Notes under the pieces: model-generated | What the model was told of the DNA's origin: nothing | What the model saw: only the letters and a program-made list of their open reading frames with translations | Databases searched by the model: none | Program-made: the position numbers and the translations under genes | Shown here: one piece after another, positions 16,455 to 27,102 of the stretch | Numbering within the stretch: the first letter of the stretch is position 1 | Layout of the letters: each line of letters opens with the position of its first letter | Source of the DNA: an uncultured Alphaproteobacteria bacterium | GTDB taxonomy: Bacteria > Pseudomonadota > Alphaproteobacteria > MPNO01 > UBA2964 | Direction: 5' to 3' | Length of the DNA: 64,000 nucleotides | Assembly (NCBI GenBank): GCA_951812775.1 | Contig: OX638326.1 | Coordinates: 1,438,335 to 1,502,334, forward strand

Positions 16455-17726
16455 ATGACCGAACGGCCAGACATATTTCTGCAGCATCTGTTTGAAGCCA
16501 CCTTCGAGGCTGTTTCTGCGGATCGGTGCCTTCCCGCCCATCTCCCGGCACCACCAAATGGCAGGACGATAGTGGTCGGCGCGGGCAAGGCGTCCGCTGC
16601 ACTGGCAAAAGTGCTCGAGGCAAGCTGGGTTGGACCGCTCTCGGGCGCCGTTGTTGTTCCGTATGGTCATAAAGCGGACTGCCAATCGATTGACGTGTTG
16701 GAAGCAAGTCATCCGGTTCCCGACGAAGCCGGGCAACGCGCCGCCAATCATATTTTGCAACTGGTTTCTCACCTGACGGAAGAAGACCTCGTTATCGCAT
16801 TGATTTCCGGCGGGGGATCCGCATTGCTCTCCCTGCCAGCGCCGGGCATTACGCTTGCAGACAAACAGCTGGTTAATCGTTCTCTTTTGAGGTCTGGTGT
16901 CGGCATTGCCGAAATCAACACAGTTCGCCGGGCGCTGTCTGTGATCAAGGGTGGGCGGCTTGCCGCCGCCGCACATCCGGCCCGCGTTGTGACGCTGGTT
17001 GTCTCTGATGTGGCCGGCGATGATCCCGCGATTGTCGCCTCCGGCCCGACCTTGCCGCCACCAGAATCCGCTTTCTCCGCCACTCAAATCCTCGCGGATT
17101 ACAAGATCGAGATACCGGACTCTGTCCAACAGCATCTGGATAAAAATATACCGGATATTTCCAGAACCGCGCTCTTTGACGAGGATTCTGTAACGGTCAT
17201 CGCGCGTGCCCGCGATGGTTTGCAGGCAGCCGCCGCCGAGGCAGAACGTCAGGGTTGGGAAGCCCTGGTCCTCGGGGATGACATCGCTGGTGAAGCGAAA
17301 GACATCGCCGCGGATCATGCACGACAGGCACTGGCGGCAGCTCGCTTTCGCCACTCACGCTCACCCCCGCTGGTGATGTTGTCCAGCGGCGAAGTTACGG
17401 TAACGCTCGGTGGCTCGCAGGGCGATGGCGGCCCGAACAGCGAATACCTACTCGCTCTCGGTTTAGCCCTCAATCGCGATCCGAAAATATGGGCGCTGGC
17501 CTGCGATACGGATGGGATAGACGGCAATAGCCAAAATGCCGGAGGCTACCTGACGCCCTATAGCGTTTCGGGTGCCAGCGAGATGGGGCTCGATCCCACC
17601 GGCCTTCTCACCGCGCATCGCAGTGCAACATTTTTTGAGACGCTTGGTCATACAATTGTAACAGGTCCTACGCTAACCAATGTGAATGATTTCCGTGCCA
17701 TCGCGATATGCGCTGGCGCCCATTGA
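16455..17726 (+). CDS. ttuD: Glycerate 2-kinase (MOFRL/DUF4147 family, TtuD-like)
   Basis: 423 aa, typical of the class II glycerate kinases once annotated as hydroxypyruvate reductase TtuD. The N-terminal domain contains VVGAGKASAALAKVLE and ALISGGGSALLSLPAPG. The middle has VSDVAGDDPAIVASGPT. The C-terminal MOFRL domain shows LSSGEVTVTLGG-QGDGGPNSEYLLALGLAL and ALACDTDGIDG. It phosphorylates glycerate to 2-phosphoglycerate. A pyruvate kinase gene follows 22 nt later, the same order as ttuD-ttuE in tartrate/glyoxylate catabolism, so the pair would convert glycerate toward pyruvate with enolase. Confidence 0.88.
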   Translation: MTERPDIFLQHLFEATFEAVSADRCLPAHLPAPPNGRTIVVGAGKASAALAKVLEASWVGPLSGAVVVPYGHKADCQSIDVLEASHPVPDEAGQRAANHILQLVSHLTEEDLVIALISGGGSALLSLPAPGITLADKQLVNRSLLRSGVGIAEINTVRRALSVIKGGRLAAAAHPARVVTLVVSDVAGDDPAIVASGPTLPPPESAFSATQILADYKIEIPDSVQQHLDKNIPDISRTALFDEDSVTVIARARDGLQAAAAEAERQGWEALVLGDDIAGEAKDIAADHARQALAAARFRHSRSPPLVMLSSGEVTVTLGGSQGDGGPNSEYLLALGLALNRDPKIWALACDTDGIDGNSQNAGGYLTPYSVSGASEMGLDPTGLLTAHRSATFFETLGHTIVTGPTLTNVNDFRAIAICAGAH

Positions 17727-17748
17727 AACCCTGATCTATAAGGATTCC

Positions 17749-19173
17749 ATGCGCCGATACCGACAGGCTAAGATAGTGGCAACGCTCGGCCCCGCCAGCG
17801 ATACGCCCGAAATGATCCGCACGCTTTTTGATGCCGGTGCAGATGTGTTCCGGATCAATTTCAGCCATGGCTCGCATGACGATCATGAGGAGCGTATCTC
17901 GACCATCCGCAAGCTGGAAATCGATACTGGAAGGCTGGTGGGCATTCTCACGGATTTACAGGGTCCCAAGCTTCGCGTCGGGGAATTTGCCGACAAATCC
18001 GCTGAACTGGAAGCAGGGTCAACGCTACGTCTCGACCTCGACACCAAGCCGGGAGATGCTAGCCGGGTCTCCCTGCCGCACCCCGAGGTCTTTGCCGCCT
18101 TGTCAGCCGACACTGAGCTGTTGATCGATGACGGCAAATTACGCCTCAAAGTAACAAAGGCCGGTGAGGATTATGCCGAGGCGGAGGTCATTACCGGCGG
18201 TAGGGTTTCAGATCACAAGGGCGTCAACGTGCCCAATGCGGTGCTGCCGATATCCTCTCTTGGCGAGAAAGACCGCGAAGATCTTGAATTCGCACTGGAT
18301 CACAGTGTGGACTATATTGGGCTGAGCTTTGTCCAACGTCCGGAAGACATTGCTGAAGCCCGCAAGATCATAGGCGGACGCGCCGGAGTCCTGTCCAAGC
18401 TGGAAAAACCAAGCGCCATCGAACATCTCGATGAAATTATCACCATGTCAGATGCGGTAATGGTCGCGCGCGGTGATCTGGGCGTTGAGCTACCACCCGA
18501 AGATGTACCCAGCCTGCAAAAACGCATTATTCGTGAATGCCGCGCACAGGGGAAACCCGTTGTAGTGGCGACCCAAATGCTGGAATCGATGATCGAGTCC
18601 CCGACACCGACACGCGCCGAAGCCTCCGATGTCGCGACGGCTATTTATGACGGCGCCGATGCGGTGATGCTGTCAGCGGAAACCGCCGCCGGACAGTATC
18701 CGCTCGAAGCCGTCGAAATGATGAATCGTATTATCCATCGCGTCGAGCTGGACCCGGAATTTTGGGAAAACCTCAATACCTCGCACAGTGACCCGGAAGC
18801 CAATGCTCCGGATGCGATAACGGCCGCAGCACGGCAGGTCGCCCATACGATTTCTGCCGCTGCCATCGTGACCTACACGACATCCGGTTCGACGACTTTA
18901 CGGGCAGCCCGCGAACGGCCGAAAGTGCCAATCCTGTGCCTAACGGAACGCCTGCCAACCGCGCGACGGCTCGCCGTCACCTGGGGCGTGCAATGCGTCA
19001 TCACAAAAGATGTCAGCGATTTTTCAGACATGGTTGGCCGTGCCTGCCATACCGCAAGAGACTTCAACTATGCGGCACCTTCAGAAAGTGTGGTGATCAC
19101 CGCCGGCGTGCCCTTTGGCACACCCGGGGCGACCAACGTGCTGCGCATTGGCTGGGTTGAGCGCAAGACATAA
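17749..19173 (+). CDS. pyk: Pyruvate kinase
   Basis: 474 aa from ATG 17749, which has AAGGA 5 nt upstream; an ATG at 17686 would overlap ttuD and adds non-family sequence. Hallmarks are RQAKIVATLGPAS, FRINFSHGSHDDH, ILTDLQGPKLRVG, the lysine signature LSKLEKPSAIEHLDEI, MVARGDLGVELPPEDVP and KPVVVATQMLESM. It transfers phosphate from PEP to ADP. It is coupled with the upstream glycerate kinase gene, which favours a TtuE-type role in glycerate use. Confidence 0.93.
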   Translation: MRRYRQAKIVATLGPASDTPEMIRTLFDAGADVFRINFSHGSHDDHEERISTIRKLEIDTGRLVGILTDLQGPKLRVGEFADKSAELEAGSTLRLDLDTKPGDASRVSLPHPEVFAALSADTELLIDDGKLRLKVTKAGEDYAEAEVITGGRVSDHKGVNVPNAVLPISSLGEKDREDLEFALDHSVDYIGLSFVQRPEDIAEARKIIGGRAGVLSKLEKPSAIEHLDEIITMSDAVMVARGDLGVELPPEDVPSLQKRIIRECRAQGKPVVVATQMLESMIESPTPTRAEASDVATAIYDGADAVMLSAETAAGQYPLEAVEMMNRIIHRVELDPEFWENLNTSHSDPEANAPDAITAAARQVAHTISAAAIVTYTTSGSTTLRAARERPKVPILCLTERLPTARRLAVTWGVQCVITKDVSDFSDMVGRACHTARDFNYAAPSESVVITAGVPFGTPGATNVLRIGWVERKT

Positions 19174-19243
19174 TTTTGTTATGTAAATTCAATGGCTTTG
19201 GGGGAAGTCATATAAAAACAGTCTGCAGGGATCGGACGATATA

Positions 19244-22200
19244 ATGAACAAACGTCTTTTGAAGACCAGCGCTTCCGTCGCAACACTATTGGTTTCTCTT
19301 GCATTTGGTCCTGCGGCGAACGCTGCCGCGATTACCGCTACATGGCAAGATGGCAATATCGATGACTGGAACAACATCGCAGCCAACGGCACGAACTGGA
19401 ATTTTAGCAGCGCGCCGATAACGGCGGCGTTTCCCAATAATGACGTCAATGACACGTTCGCTGTGCAGATTGATAGTGGTGGTGCAGGAAACTCGACAGT
19501 CAACCTGAATACCGACGTCACCATCGACTCTTTGAATGTTTCAGCAAACGACACGTTAAATTTAAATAACGGCCGCGATATAACGCTCGTAAATGGTACG
19601 CTGACCAATAACGGCGCGATCAATATGAATTCCATCGGGTCCACCAATGATCTGACCTTCACGGCAGGAGGATCGATCAGCGGCACTGGCACGCTGACCC
19701 TGAACAACAATTTCCAGAACCGGGTGGTCATTAACGGGGTGGGGAATATCCTGACGAATGGTGTTGGTCATACCATCCAGGGCGGAGGTCAAATTGGCCT
19801 TAATGCAGGCGGCATTGTTAATAACGGGTCAATTATCCAGCAGGGCACCGCGCAGCTCATCATCGACCCCGATTCAACGGGTAATTTTGTAAATAACAAC
19901 GTGCTCCGGGCTGAGGGTTCGGGTGGATTACAACTGAACGGCGCCCAATACACGAATAACAGCACTATCGAAGCATCCAATGGCTCACACGTCTCACTGA
20001 ATGGGTCAACTGTTAGCATCGTGGGCGGTAACCTTACAACAACAGGCACCGGTGAAATTCGATCGAACGCAAGCACTGTTGGGGTGCTGCTCAATGGTGT
20101 CACGGTAACAGCTGGCTCAAATCTCATACAAAATAACGGTATGGATTTTCGCGTTCAGAACGGCATCACCAATAACGCGAACTGGGAAATGAATTCTTCG
20201 GGGTCGTCAACCGACGTCACCTTCTTCGGGGTCGTCAACCGACGTCACCTTCTTCGGGGTCGTCAACCGACGTCACCTTCTTCGGAACGCAAACGATCGA
20301 TGGCGCCGGTACCATCAAAATGACCAATAATTTCCAAAATCGGATTTTGGCTGATGGCGCGACAGATATCATTACCAACAGTACCACACATACCATCCGA
20401 GGAGCCGGGCAGCTTCTAACCAATGAAAGCAGTTTTATTAACAACGGCACCCTAATTCAGGAAGGTTCTTCAGCCCTTATTATCAACCCAGAGGACACCG
20501 CCAACTTTGTCAACAACAACTCCATGCAGGCCAACGGCACCGGTGGGATAACTTTAAACGATGGTACCTTTACAAATAATACCGCCATCAACGTGGCCAC
20601 CGGATCAAACCTGACGCTCACCAGCGCAAACACCACAATCGTTGGTGGCGACCTGACCACTGCCGGGACAGGGGAGATAAGAACAACGACAAGTACAACA
20701 GGGGCGACCCTGGATAATGTTCGACTAACGTCGGGATCAAATCTCGTCAGTAATAATAGTAATGATTGGCGTATTCAGAATGGTTTCGTCAATGACGGTA
20801 CAGTTAGTATGAACTCGTCGGGTTCATCCACTGACCTTGAATTTGTCGGAAGCCAGACGACCAGCGGCAATGGTGAAATCGTCTTATCCAACAACTTTCA
20901 GAATCGCATTCGTGCTAGCGCTGGAGCAGTCTCTACAGAAGTCCTGACCATCGGCGCCAACCAGGTCATCCGCGGTGCCGACCAAATTGGCGCAAACTCC
21001 GGCGGGATCATCAATAATGGTACAATCCGCCAACAGGGTACTATTGCTCTGACTCTGGATCCCGGCACCCCGGACTTCACAAATAACAACGTTCTTCGAG
21101 CTGAAGGTACTGGCGGCATAACATTGAATATCGGTACCTTTAACAACAATACAGAAATTGAAGTGCTTGCCGGTTCCAACCTGACTTTCGCAAGTTCCGA
21201 CACTGTCGTTGTCGGCGGAGACCTGACCACTGTAGGAACGGGAGATATCCGAACAACCCAGTCTTCGGTCGGTGCAATATTGGACAATGTCCGCCTCGCA
21301 TCAGGCTCAAACATCGTAAGCAACAACGCCCAGGACTGGCGCATTCGCAATGGTTTCGTCAATGACGGCACTATTACGATGAGCTCTTTGGGCTCGTCTA
21401 CGGATCTTGGGTTTATCGGAACTCAAACACTTAGCGGGACTGGCGAAATCGTCTGGACCGACAACTTCCAGAACCGTATTCGCGCGGATGGCGGTGCTGC
21501 ATCGACCGATGTCCTGACGATTGGTTCTGGTCAAACAATCCGCGGCGCCGGACAAATCGGTGCCAATTCCGGCGGAATCATCAATCAAGGAACCATCACT
21601 GCTGATCAGGCGAATATTGCGATCACCCTTGATGGCGGTGTCGCACTATTCCGCAATCAAGGGACAATCCGCGCTACAGGGGCTGCAGGCATTGATATTT
21701 CTGGAACAGCGGATCAGTTTGTTCAAGAAGCTGGCGGGCTGGTAGATGTCCAGGCAGCAAGCCGATTAGATGTCACCGGAGGAAATTACATACAAACCGG
21801 CGGTCAAACGACAGTTAACGGGATCATGACGACCGCAGGGTTCAATAGTACAGTTGAACTTCAGGGCGGCCGGTTTGGCGGTAGCGGCACAGTTCAATTT
21901 AACGGTGCGGGTACTCACAGTTTCAATAACACTAGTGGCACATTGGCCGCCGGCAACTCACCCGGTATCCTGACCATTTCCGATGGCAACTATGTTCAGG
22001 GCGCCGCTGCCAGTTTTGAGTTTGAACTGTTTGGCGCTGTTGTTGGGGTTGGACACGACCTGCTGAATATCCTGAATGGCGATGCTGATCTATCAGGCAG
22101 CCTGGATGTTGTTGCCGATCAGAGTTTTGCCTCAACGCTCACTGTTGGTGATCAGTTTGAAGTCGTCCGGCTCGAAAGCGGCCAAAGCTTTCTCAGCGGT

Positions 22201-22396
22201 TTCTTTGATACACTGACGACCAACTTCGCCGGGCTTGCCTTTAGCCAGCTGTTTATCGGGGACAGCCTGTGGATTGAGGTGACACAGGCCGACGTGCCCG
22301 CACCCGGCGTATCCAGAACCCGGGGCCATGTTGGTCTTTGCTGCAGGGTTGGGAACGCTGTTTATTACGCGTCGCTGTCGCCGCACCATTCACTAA
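19244..22396 (+). CDS. Large repeat-rich PEP-CTERM surface protein, frame broken twice
   Basis: The signal peptide is MNKRLLKTSASVATLL plus SLAFGPAANA. The body is a beta-helix-like array of about four ~188-residue repeats, each with NNFQNR, HTIRGxGQIG, NNGxIxQQG, GGDLTTxGTGEIRT and NGFVNDGT motifs. The frame shifts at 20194-20277, where a 28-bp unit occurs three times; one copy would keep it open. It shifts again near 22300-22320: the sorting signal PEPGAMLVFAAGLGTLFITRR, ending at TAA 22394-22396, is in a different frame from the repeat part. Removing 1 or 16 bp there joins them, giving about 1030 residues. Likely a surface adhesin or matrix protein. Confidence 0.7.
19640..21900 (+). repeat. 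About four degenerate ~565-bp coding repeats
   Basis: The conserved NNFQNR motif recurs near 19706, 20325, 20889 and 21460. That is a period of about 565-571 bp once the 56 extra bases at 20194-20277 are discounted. The last unit is shortened and divergent. Confidence 0.75.
20194..20277 (+). repeat. 28-bp tandem repeat, three perfect copies
   Basis: Copies at 20194-20221, 20222-20249 and 20250-20277, followed by an 8-base start of a fourth. Since 28 is not a multiple of three, copy number sets the reading frame: one or four copies are open, two or three are closed. Confidence 0.92.
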
Positions 22397-22411
22397 TTTA
22401 AATGAAGGGGC

Positions 22412-22966
22412 TTAGACTCCACGCCCTTTGACGATTTCGCGTAATTCCCGGATGTGCGTATCAGCGCCATCCATATGCGGGTGAATTTCAAGCGCCTGTT
22501 CAAACGCATCCAGTGCCTTGCGTTCCTCACCGAGCGCCATATAGACCAGCCCCAATCCCGAATAGGCCCCAAAATGGCGTGGTTCAAGCGTCAGTGTTTT
22601 CTTGATGTCAGCGATTGATAATTCGTGCTCACCAGCGAGATAAAACAGGGTCGCGCGCTTATTCCAGCCTTCCGCGTAGTTAGGGGCCCGCGATACAATT
22701 TCGTTAAAAGCGGTCAGCGCGGTTTCGCCATCGCGATCTGCCATAGCACCTATTCCAATCGTCATGAGTTGATCGATTTCATCATCACCCGACAGACCCC
22801 AGAGGGCCCAGATGCCCGCCTCAAGCTGCTCGGCCTCATCGGGATCGCCAGTTGCCTTCAAAGCGATAAAAAGCGGATCGAGCCGCGGGTCATTCTGACC
22901 ACCAGAAACCGGTACATCGAAGGACAGGGTTGCCGAGCTGGCCATCCAGGAAAGAACGTTTTTCAT
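22412..22966 (-). CDS. TPR-repeat protein
   Basis: 184 aa. At least two tetratricopeptide repeats occur in the C-terminal half: AEGWNKRATLFYLAGEHELSIADI and FGAYSGLGLVYMALGEERKALDAFEQALEIHP. The N-terminal 40 residues may hold a signal (MKNVLSWMASSATLSFDVPV), weakly. ATGA-type overlap with the end of glcF (4 nt) makes it the last gene of the glcDEF operon. Similar TPR proteins are often found there in alphaproteobacteria. Role unknown. Confidence 0.8.
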   Translation of the reverse strand: MKNVLSWMASSATLSFDVPVSGGQNDPRLDPLFIALKATGDPDEAEQLEAGIWALWGLSGDDEIDQLMTIGIGAMADRDGETALTAFNEIVSRAPNYAEGWNKRATLFYLAGEHELSIADIKKTLTLEPRHFGAYSGLGLVYMALGEERKALDAFEQALEIHPHMDGADTHIRELREIVKGRGV

Positions 22967-24279
22967 GATTGTGTCGCGATCATATCAATCATCATTGGTG
23001 GTACGGGTCCGCCTGTTGCCCAGTCCAGCAATTCAACTGTATGGACAATCGGGCACGGCAGATCATCGGAGCCCGCCTGATCCAGTTGCGTCATGCATCC
23101 AATGTTGCCGCTGGCGATTATAACAGGAGAAAGCGCCGAGAGTGATTCAATTTTTTGCTGGCGCAGTGTTTTCGCAATATCAGGTTGCTGAATGTTATAC
23201 GTGCCCGCCGAGCCGCAACAGAGATGTTCACCGACCGGTTCCACCACCTCAAAACCCGTTGCGCGAAGGAGGTTTACCGGTTCTTGTGTAATTTTCTGGC
23301 CGTGCTGCATCGAGCATGGCGACTGGTAAGCGACCTTTAAAGTTTTTCGCTCATCTGTCCCCTCAATTCCGATATGATCCATGAACTCCGTGATGTCTCG
23401 GGCCAGCGAGGATATCCGGGCGGCATGCGTTGCATATTCTGGATCGCTCCTGAGCAAAAACCCGTAATCCTTGAGCATCGTACCGCAGCCGGACGTATTG
23501 GAGATGATGGCGTCGAAGGGTTTTTGCCTGTCTGACGCTGCCCAGGCCGTTACATTGGTTCTTACAGCGTTAAGCGCCTGTTTTTCCTGACCTAGATGAT
23601 GGTTGATCGATCCACAACATCCAACTTCAGGTAAAACGACCACTTCACAGCCATGGCGGGTCAATAATCGGACTGTTGCCTGGTTTATAGCGGGATCAAT
23701 ACCATCCTATACGCACCCGGTTAACAGTGCGACACGATATTTCTGGTTTGTAGCCGCTTTAAATGCATCAGGGGTCACTACTTTATTTTCTTTATGTCTC
23801 TTGCTCGCTAGACGCACCATCTTTCGAAGCCGTCCGGGAAGAAAAACGGCAATAGGACGGACAAACGACGCGAGCCGTTGTGCGAGCTTAAAGTGCTGTC
23901 GGTCGGGTAACACCCACCCAAACACCGATCTATAAAACCGATCAACGAGACCACGATGGTAGGTGGCTGCGATATGGCGCCGACCATGACCGACGAGATG
24001 CATGTAATTCACTCCCGACGGGCAGGTCGTCATACAGGACGGGCAGGAAAGGCAACGATCAATATGTAGGACGTCGGTATCTGACGCCGGACGATCCTGC
24101 TCCAGCATATCCTTGATCAGATAGATACGGCCCCGCGGGCCATCAAGCTCATCCCCTAGCAAGGCATGGGTAGGACAGGTCGCCGCACAAAATCCGCAAT
24201 GTACACAATATCTGAGAATATCGTTAGCGTCCGCAATATTTGGATCGTTCAGCTGGGCAAGTGAGAAGCTAGTCTGCAT
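22963..24279 (-). pseudogene. glcF: Glycolate oxidase iron-sulfur subunit GlcF, interrupted by TAG
   Basis: A single frame of 438 codons with one internal TAG at 23709-23707. The N-terminal part has both 4Fe-4S motifs: CVHCGFCAATCP and CLSCPSCMTTCP. The C-terminal part has both CCG-type cysteine motifs: VGCCGSINHHLG and LCCGSAGTYNI. The stop falls in LLTGCV-stop-DGIDPAIN, where family members usually carry GCxQ, so CAG to TAG is the likely change. If real, the subunit is truncated to 190 residues and the enzyme lacks its CCG domains. It overlaps glcE by 11 nt. Sequencing error is the alternative. Confidence 0.88.
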
Positions 24280-25510
24280 CTGACATGCTCCCGCCAGTCA
24301 AATACATACGGCCGGGATTCAGAATATTTCCCGGATCAAAGCCCTGCTTGATGCGCTGGCCAAGCGCCTGCACCCCACTAGCTTGCGGTTGAAACACACC
24401 CAGGGACGATCGAAGATGATCGTCTGCGCGGATAAGCGTCGCATGTCCGCCACTCTTTTCAACCACCTCCCGTATCACAGCGGCGCCACCATCTTCAGTT
24501 TCTTCAGACAACCGAAGCCAAACTAATCCACCACCCCAATCAAGATAAAATTCTGCTGCCGCCTGATCACAGACCGATTGTACGACTTCAACAGCATATG
24601 AAGGCGGTACTGAAAGCCGCCAGACCACACCAACTTTATCAACAAAAGGGGTGACGTCGCCGATTTCCCGCCAGAACCGATTGGAATTATGGAAATGCAA
24701 TTCTTCCACATCGCCATACACGCCCAGCATATCGCGAAGCGCCTGACATCGTGCCTCCACGGATGGCCCAGGCCCCTCAACACGTATGGCCGTGATCGAA
24801 CTCGCCGCAGCGGAAACATAGGAAACCCCGGATCGCGCACAAAGCTTTTCAGGCACAAACGCTGCACCAGATACATCATGTGGACTGGACAATGCTTTGG
24901 TCATCACCGTCACGGCCGCGGGTTTATCAAGCCCGGCCACCAGGACGGTCCTCGTCTTTTCGCCTGTTGGCAGAACTTTCAAGGTTATATCGGTCGCCAC
25001 GGCAAGCGTTCCGTAGGAGCCCGCAATTAACTTACACAGATCGTAACCGGTCACGTTTTTGACGACACGACTGCCGGTTTTCACTACTTCACCCCGACCC
25101 GTTACCATCGACACACCGAGCACATGATCACGCGCCGCACCAGCCTGGAGCCGGCGAGAGCCAGAAAGATTGGTGGCTATCACACCGCCAACCGTTTGCG
25201 GAATGTCGTTCCCGAGCAACGGACCCCAGTCTGGGGGTTCAAAGGCAAGCTGTTGATTGTTCTCCGTCAATGCCGCCTGAATTTCCGCCAAGGGTGTTCC
25301 AGCCCGCGCCGCAAGCACCAGCTCTTCCGGTTCGTACAAGGAAATACCGGTTAGACCGGACACCGAAACCACCTGGTCAACATCCATCATTTGACCAAGA
25401 GTTTGTTTTGACCCCGCGCCTCTGATTTCCAATCTTCGGTCGTCGGCCAATGCAGCACCGATGACGGCTTCAAGCGCAGATATGTCAGCCGGTTGAACCA
25501 GTTCAGACAT
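24269..25510 (-). CDS. glcE: Glycolate oxidase FAD-binding subunit GlcE
   Basis: 413 aa. It is a shortened FAD-binding PCMH-type protein: LEIRGAGSKQTLGQ, LAARAGTPLAEIQAAL, LAFEPPDWGPLLG, IPQTVGGVIATNLSGSRRLQAGAARDHVLG, and TGYDLCKLIAGSYGTLAVATDITLKV. The C-terminus GFDPGNILNPGRMY is the usual FAD-linked oxidase end. It is one of the three subunits oxidising glycolate to glyoxylate. It starts at the last base of glcD and overlaps glcF, a tight operon. Confidence 0.92.
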   Translation of the reverse strand: MSELVQPADISALEAVIGAALADDRRLEIRGAGSKQTLGQMMDVDQVVSVSGLTGISLYEPEELVLAARAGTPLAEIQAALTENNQQLAFEPPDWGPLLGNDIPQTVGGVIATNLSGSRRLQAGAARDHVLGVSMVTGRGEVVKTGSRVVKNVTGYDLCKLIAGSYGTLAVATDITLKVLPTGEKTRTVLVAGLDKPAAVTVMTKALSSPHDVSGAAFVPEKLCARSGVSYVSAAASSITAIRVEGPGPSVEARCQALRDMLGVYGDVEELHFHNSNRFWREIGDVTPFVDKVGVVWRLSVPPSYAVEVVQSVCDQAAAEFYLDWGGGLVWLRLSEETEDGGAAVIREVVEKSGGHATLIRADDHLRSSLGVFQPQASGVQALGQRIKQGFDPGNILNPGRMYLTGGSMSDAD

Positions 25511-26997
25511 CAGAAACGGGGCAGATCAGGAAACCGCATCTCGCCACCCTGAATATGAACACGCCCAAGCTCGGCGCAACGATGCAGGGTCGGAAATACC
25601 TTTCCAGGATTGAGTAATTGCGTTGGGTCGAAGGCACATTTCACCCGTTGCTGCTGCTTGAGATCAATTTCCGTAAACATGGTTTCCATGAGGTCGCGCT
25701 TTTCAACGCCAACGCCATGCTCGCCTGTTAAAACGCCACCGACTTCCACGCATAATGTCAGGATTTCGGCACCAAACTCTTCCGCTTTCTCCAACTCACC
25801 CGGGACGTTGGCGTCGTACAGGATAAGGGGGTGCAGATTACCATCTCCAGCGTGAAAAACGTTGGCGACCCCCAATCCAAATCGTTCAGAGGCTTCCGAC
25901 ATTCGTTTCAGGACTTCAGGCAGTTTGTGCCGCGGGATCGTGCCGTCCATACAGTAATAGTCAGGGGAAATGCGCCCGACCGCTGGAAACGCGGATTTTC
26001 GGCCTGCCCAGAACAGCAACCGTTCCTGCTCATCCTGACTAACCCGAACAGACGAGGCACCAGCATTTCGGGCGATCTCATCGACCCGACCAACCAGGAA
26101 ATCAACTTCTTCCTCGGGTCCATCAAGCTCGACAATCAAGATCGCTTCTACATCCAGCGGATATCCGGCATGAACAAAACCCTCCACCGCATGTATCGCC
26201 GGTCGGTCCATCATCTCCATGCCTCCCGGAATGATTCCCGCACCAATAATTGCCGCAACACAACGACCGGCAGCCTCGCTGGAGTCGAATCCGATCAGAA
26301 GCGCTCTTGCAGCGGGCGGCTTTGCGAGAATTCGCACGGTCACTTCGGTGATCACGCCCAGCAACCCCTCGGATCCCGTGATAACACCCATCAGATCATA
26401 CCCACCTGCATCCAGATGTTTCCCGCCAAGCCGAATGATCTCACCATCCATGAGAGCCATCTCGACCCCGAGCAGGTTGTTGGTGATCAGGCCATATTTG
26501 AGACAGTGAACACCGCCGGAATTCTCCGCGACATTGCCGCCGATGGTGCAGGCGATCTGGCTCGACGGATCTGGCGCATAATAAAACCCGTCATCTTCAA
26601 CCGCTTGGGTAATCGCCAGATTTGTCACACCGGGCTGCGCAACAACACAGCGATTTTCATAATCGACATCAAGAATGCGATTGAGTTTGCCCAATCCAAG
26701 CGTGATGGCATCCGCCAAAGGCAGGGCACCGCCGGATAGCGATGTCCCTGCACCACGCGGGACGATTTTTACGTCGGCCTCTTTGCAGTATTTCAAAATT
26801 CGTGAGATTTGCTCGGTGGTTTCGGGTAAGACAACGATCAAGGGCAGCTGTCGATAGGCGGTTAAGCCGTCACATTCATAAGCCCGTAGACCTTCTTCCT
26901 CGGCAATAACTGATGCCGCCGGCACAATCTGTCTAAGCGCATCGATTATTGTTGCCCGACGATTTGTCGTCGCGACATCGGGTTCCGGCATTTCCAT
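25510..26997 (-). CDS. glcD: Glycolate oxidase subunit GlcD
   Basis: 495 aa, as in E. coli GlcD (499). Motifs are IVPRGAGTSLSGGALPLADAI for FAD binding, PDPSSQIACTIGGNVAENSGG, CLKYGLITNNLLGVEMAL, GSEGLLGVITEVTVRI, and VFHAGDGNLHPLI-YD near the active site. It ends with CAFDPTQLLNPGKVFP. It is the FAD-bearing catalytic subunit and first gene of glcDEF. The interrupted glcF casts doubt on whether the complex works. Confidence 0.95.
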   Translation of the reverse strand: MEMPEPDVATTNRRATIIDALRQIVPAASVIAEEEGLRAYECDGLTAYRQLPLIVVLPETTEQISRILKYCKEADVKIVPRGAGTSLSGGALPLADAITLGLGKLNRILDVDYENRCVVAQPGVTNLAITQAVEDDGFYYAPDPSSQIACTIGGNVAENSGGVHCLKYGLITNNLLGVEMALMDGEIIRLGGKHLDAGGYDLMGVITGSEGLLGVITEVTVRILAKPPAARALLIGFDSSEAAGRCVAAIIGAGIIPGGMEMMDRPAIHAVEGFVHAGYPLDVEAILIVELDGPEEEVDFLVGRVDEIARNAGASSVRVSQDEQERLLFWAGRKSAFPAVGRISPDYYCMDGTIPRHKLPEVLKRMSEASERFGLGVANVFHAGDGNLHPLILYDANVPGELEKAEEFGAEILTLCVEVGGVLTGEHGVGVEKRDLMETMFTEIDLKQQQRVKCAFDPTQLLNPGKVFPTLHRCAELGRVHIQGGEMRFPDLPRF

Positions 26998-27102
26998 GGA
27001 GATTCTGATCTCACTCAGTCAATCGCGGCATCACATTGGAAAGTAAACTATAGCGGCGATAGGCGGTGCAAGCCCATCCCGAAGACCACGAAACGCAGGC
27101 AC

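Noticed and set aside
25831-26739. 302-residue plus-strand frame inside glcD
   Set aside because: Shadow of glcD on the other strand; no recognisable motifs or ribosome-binding site.
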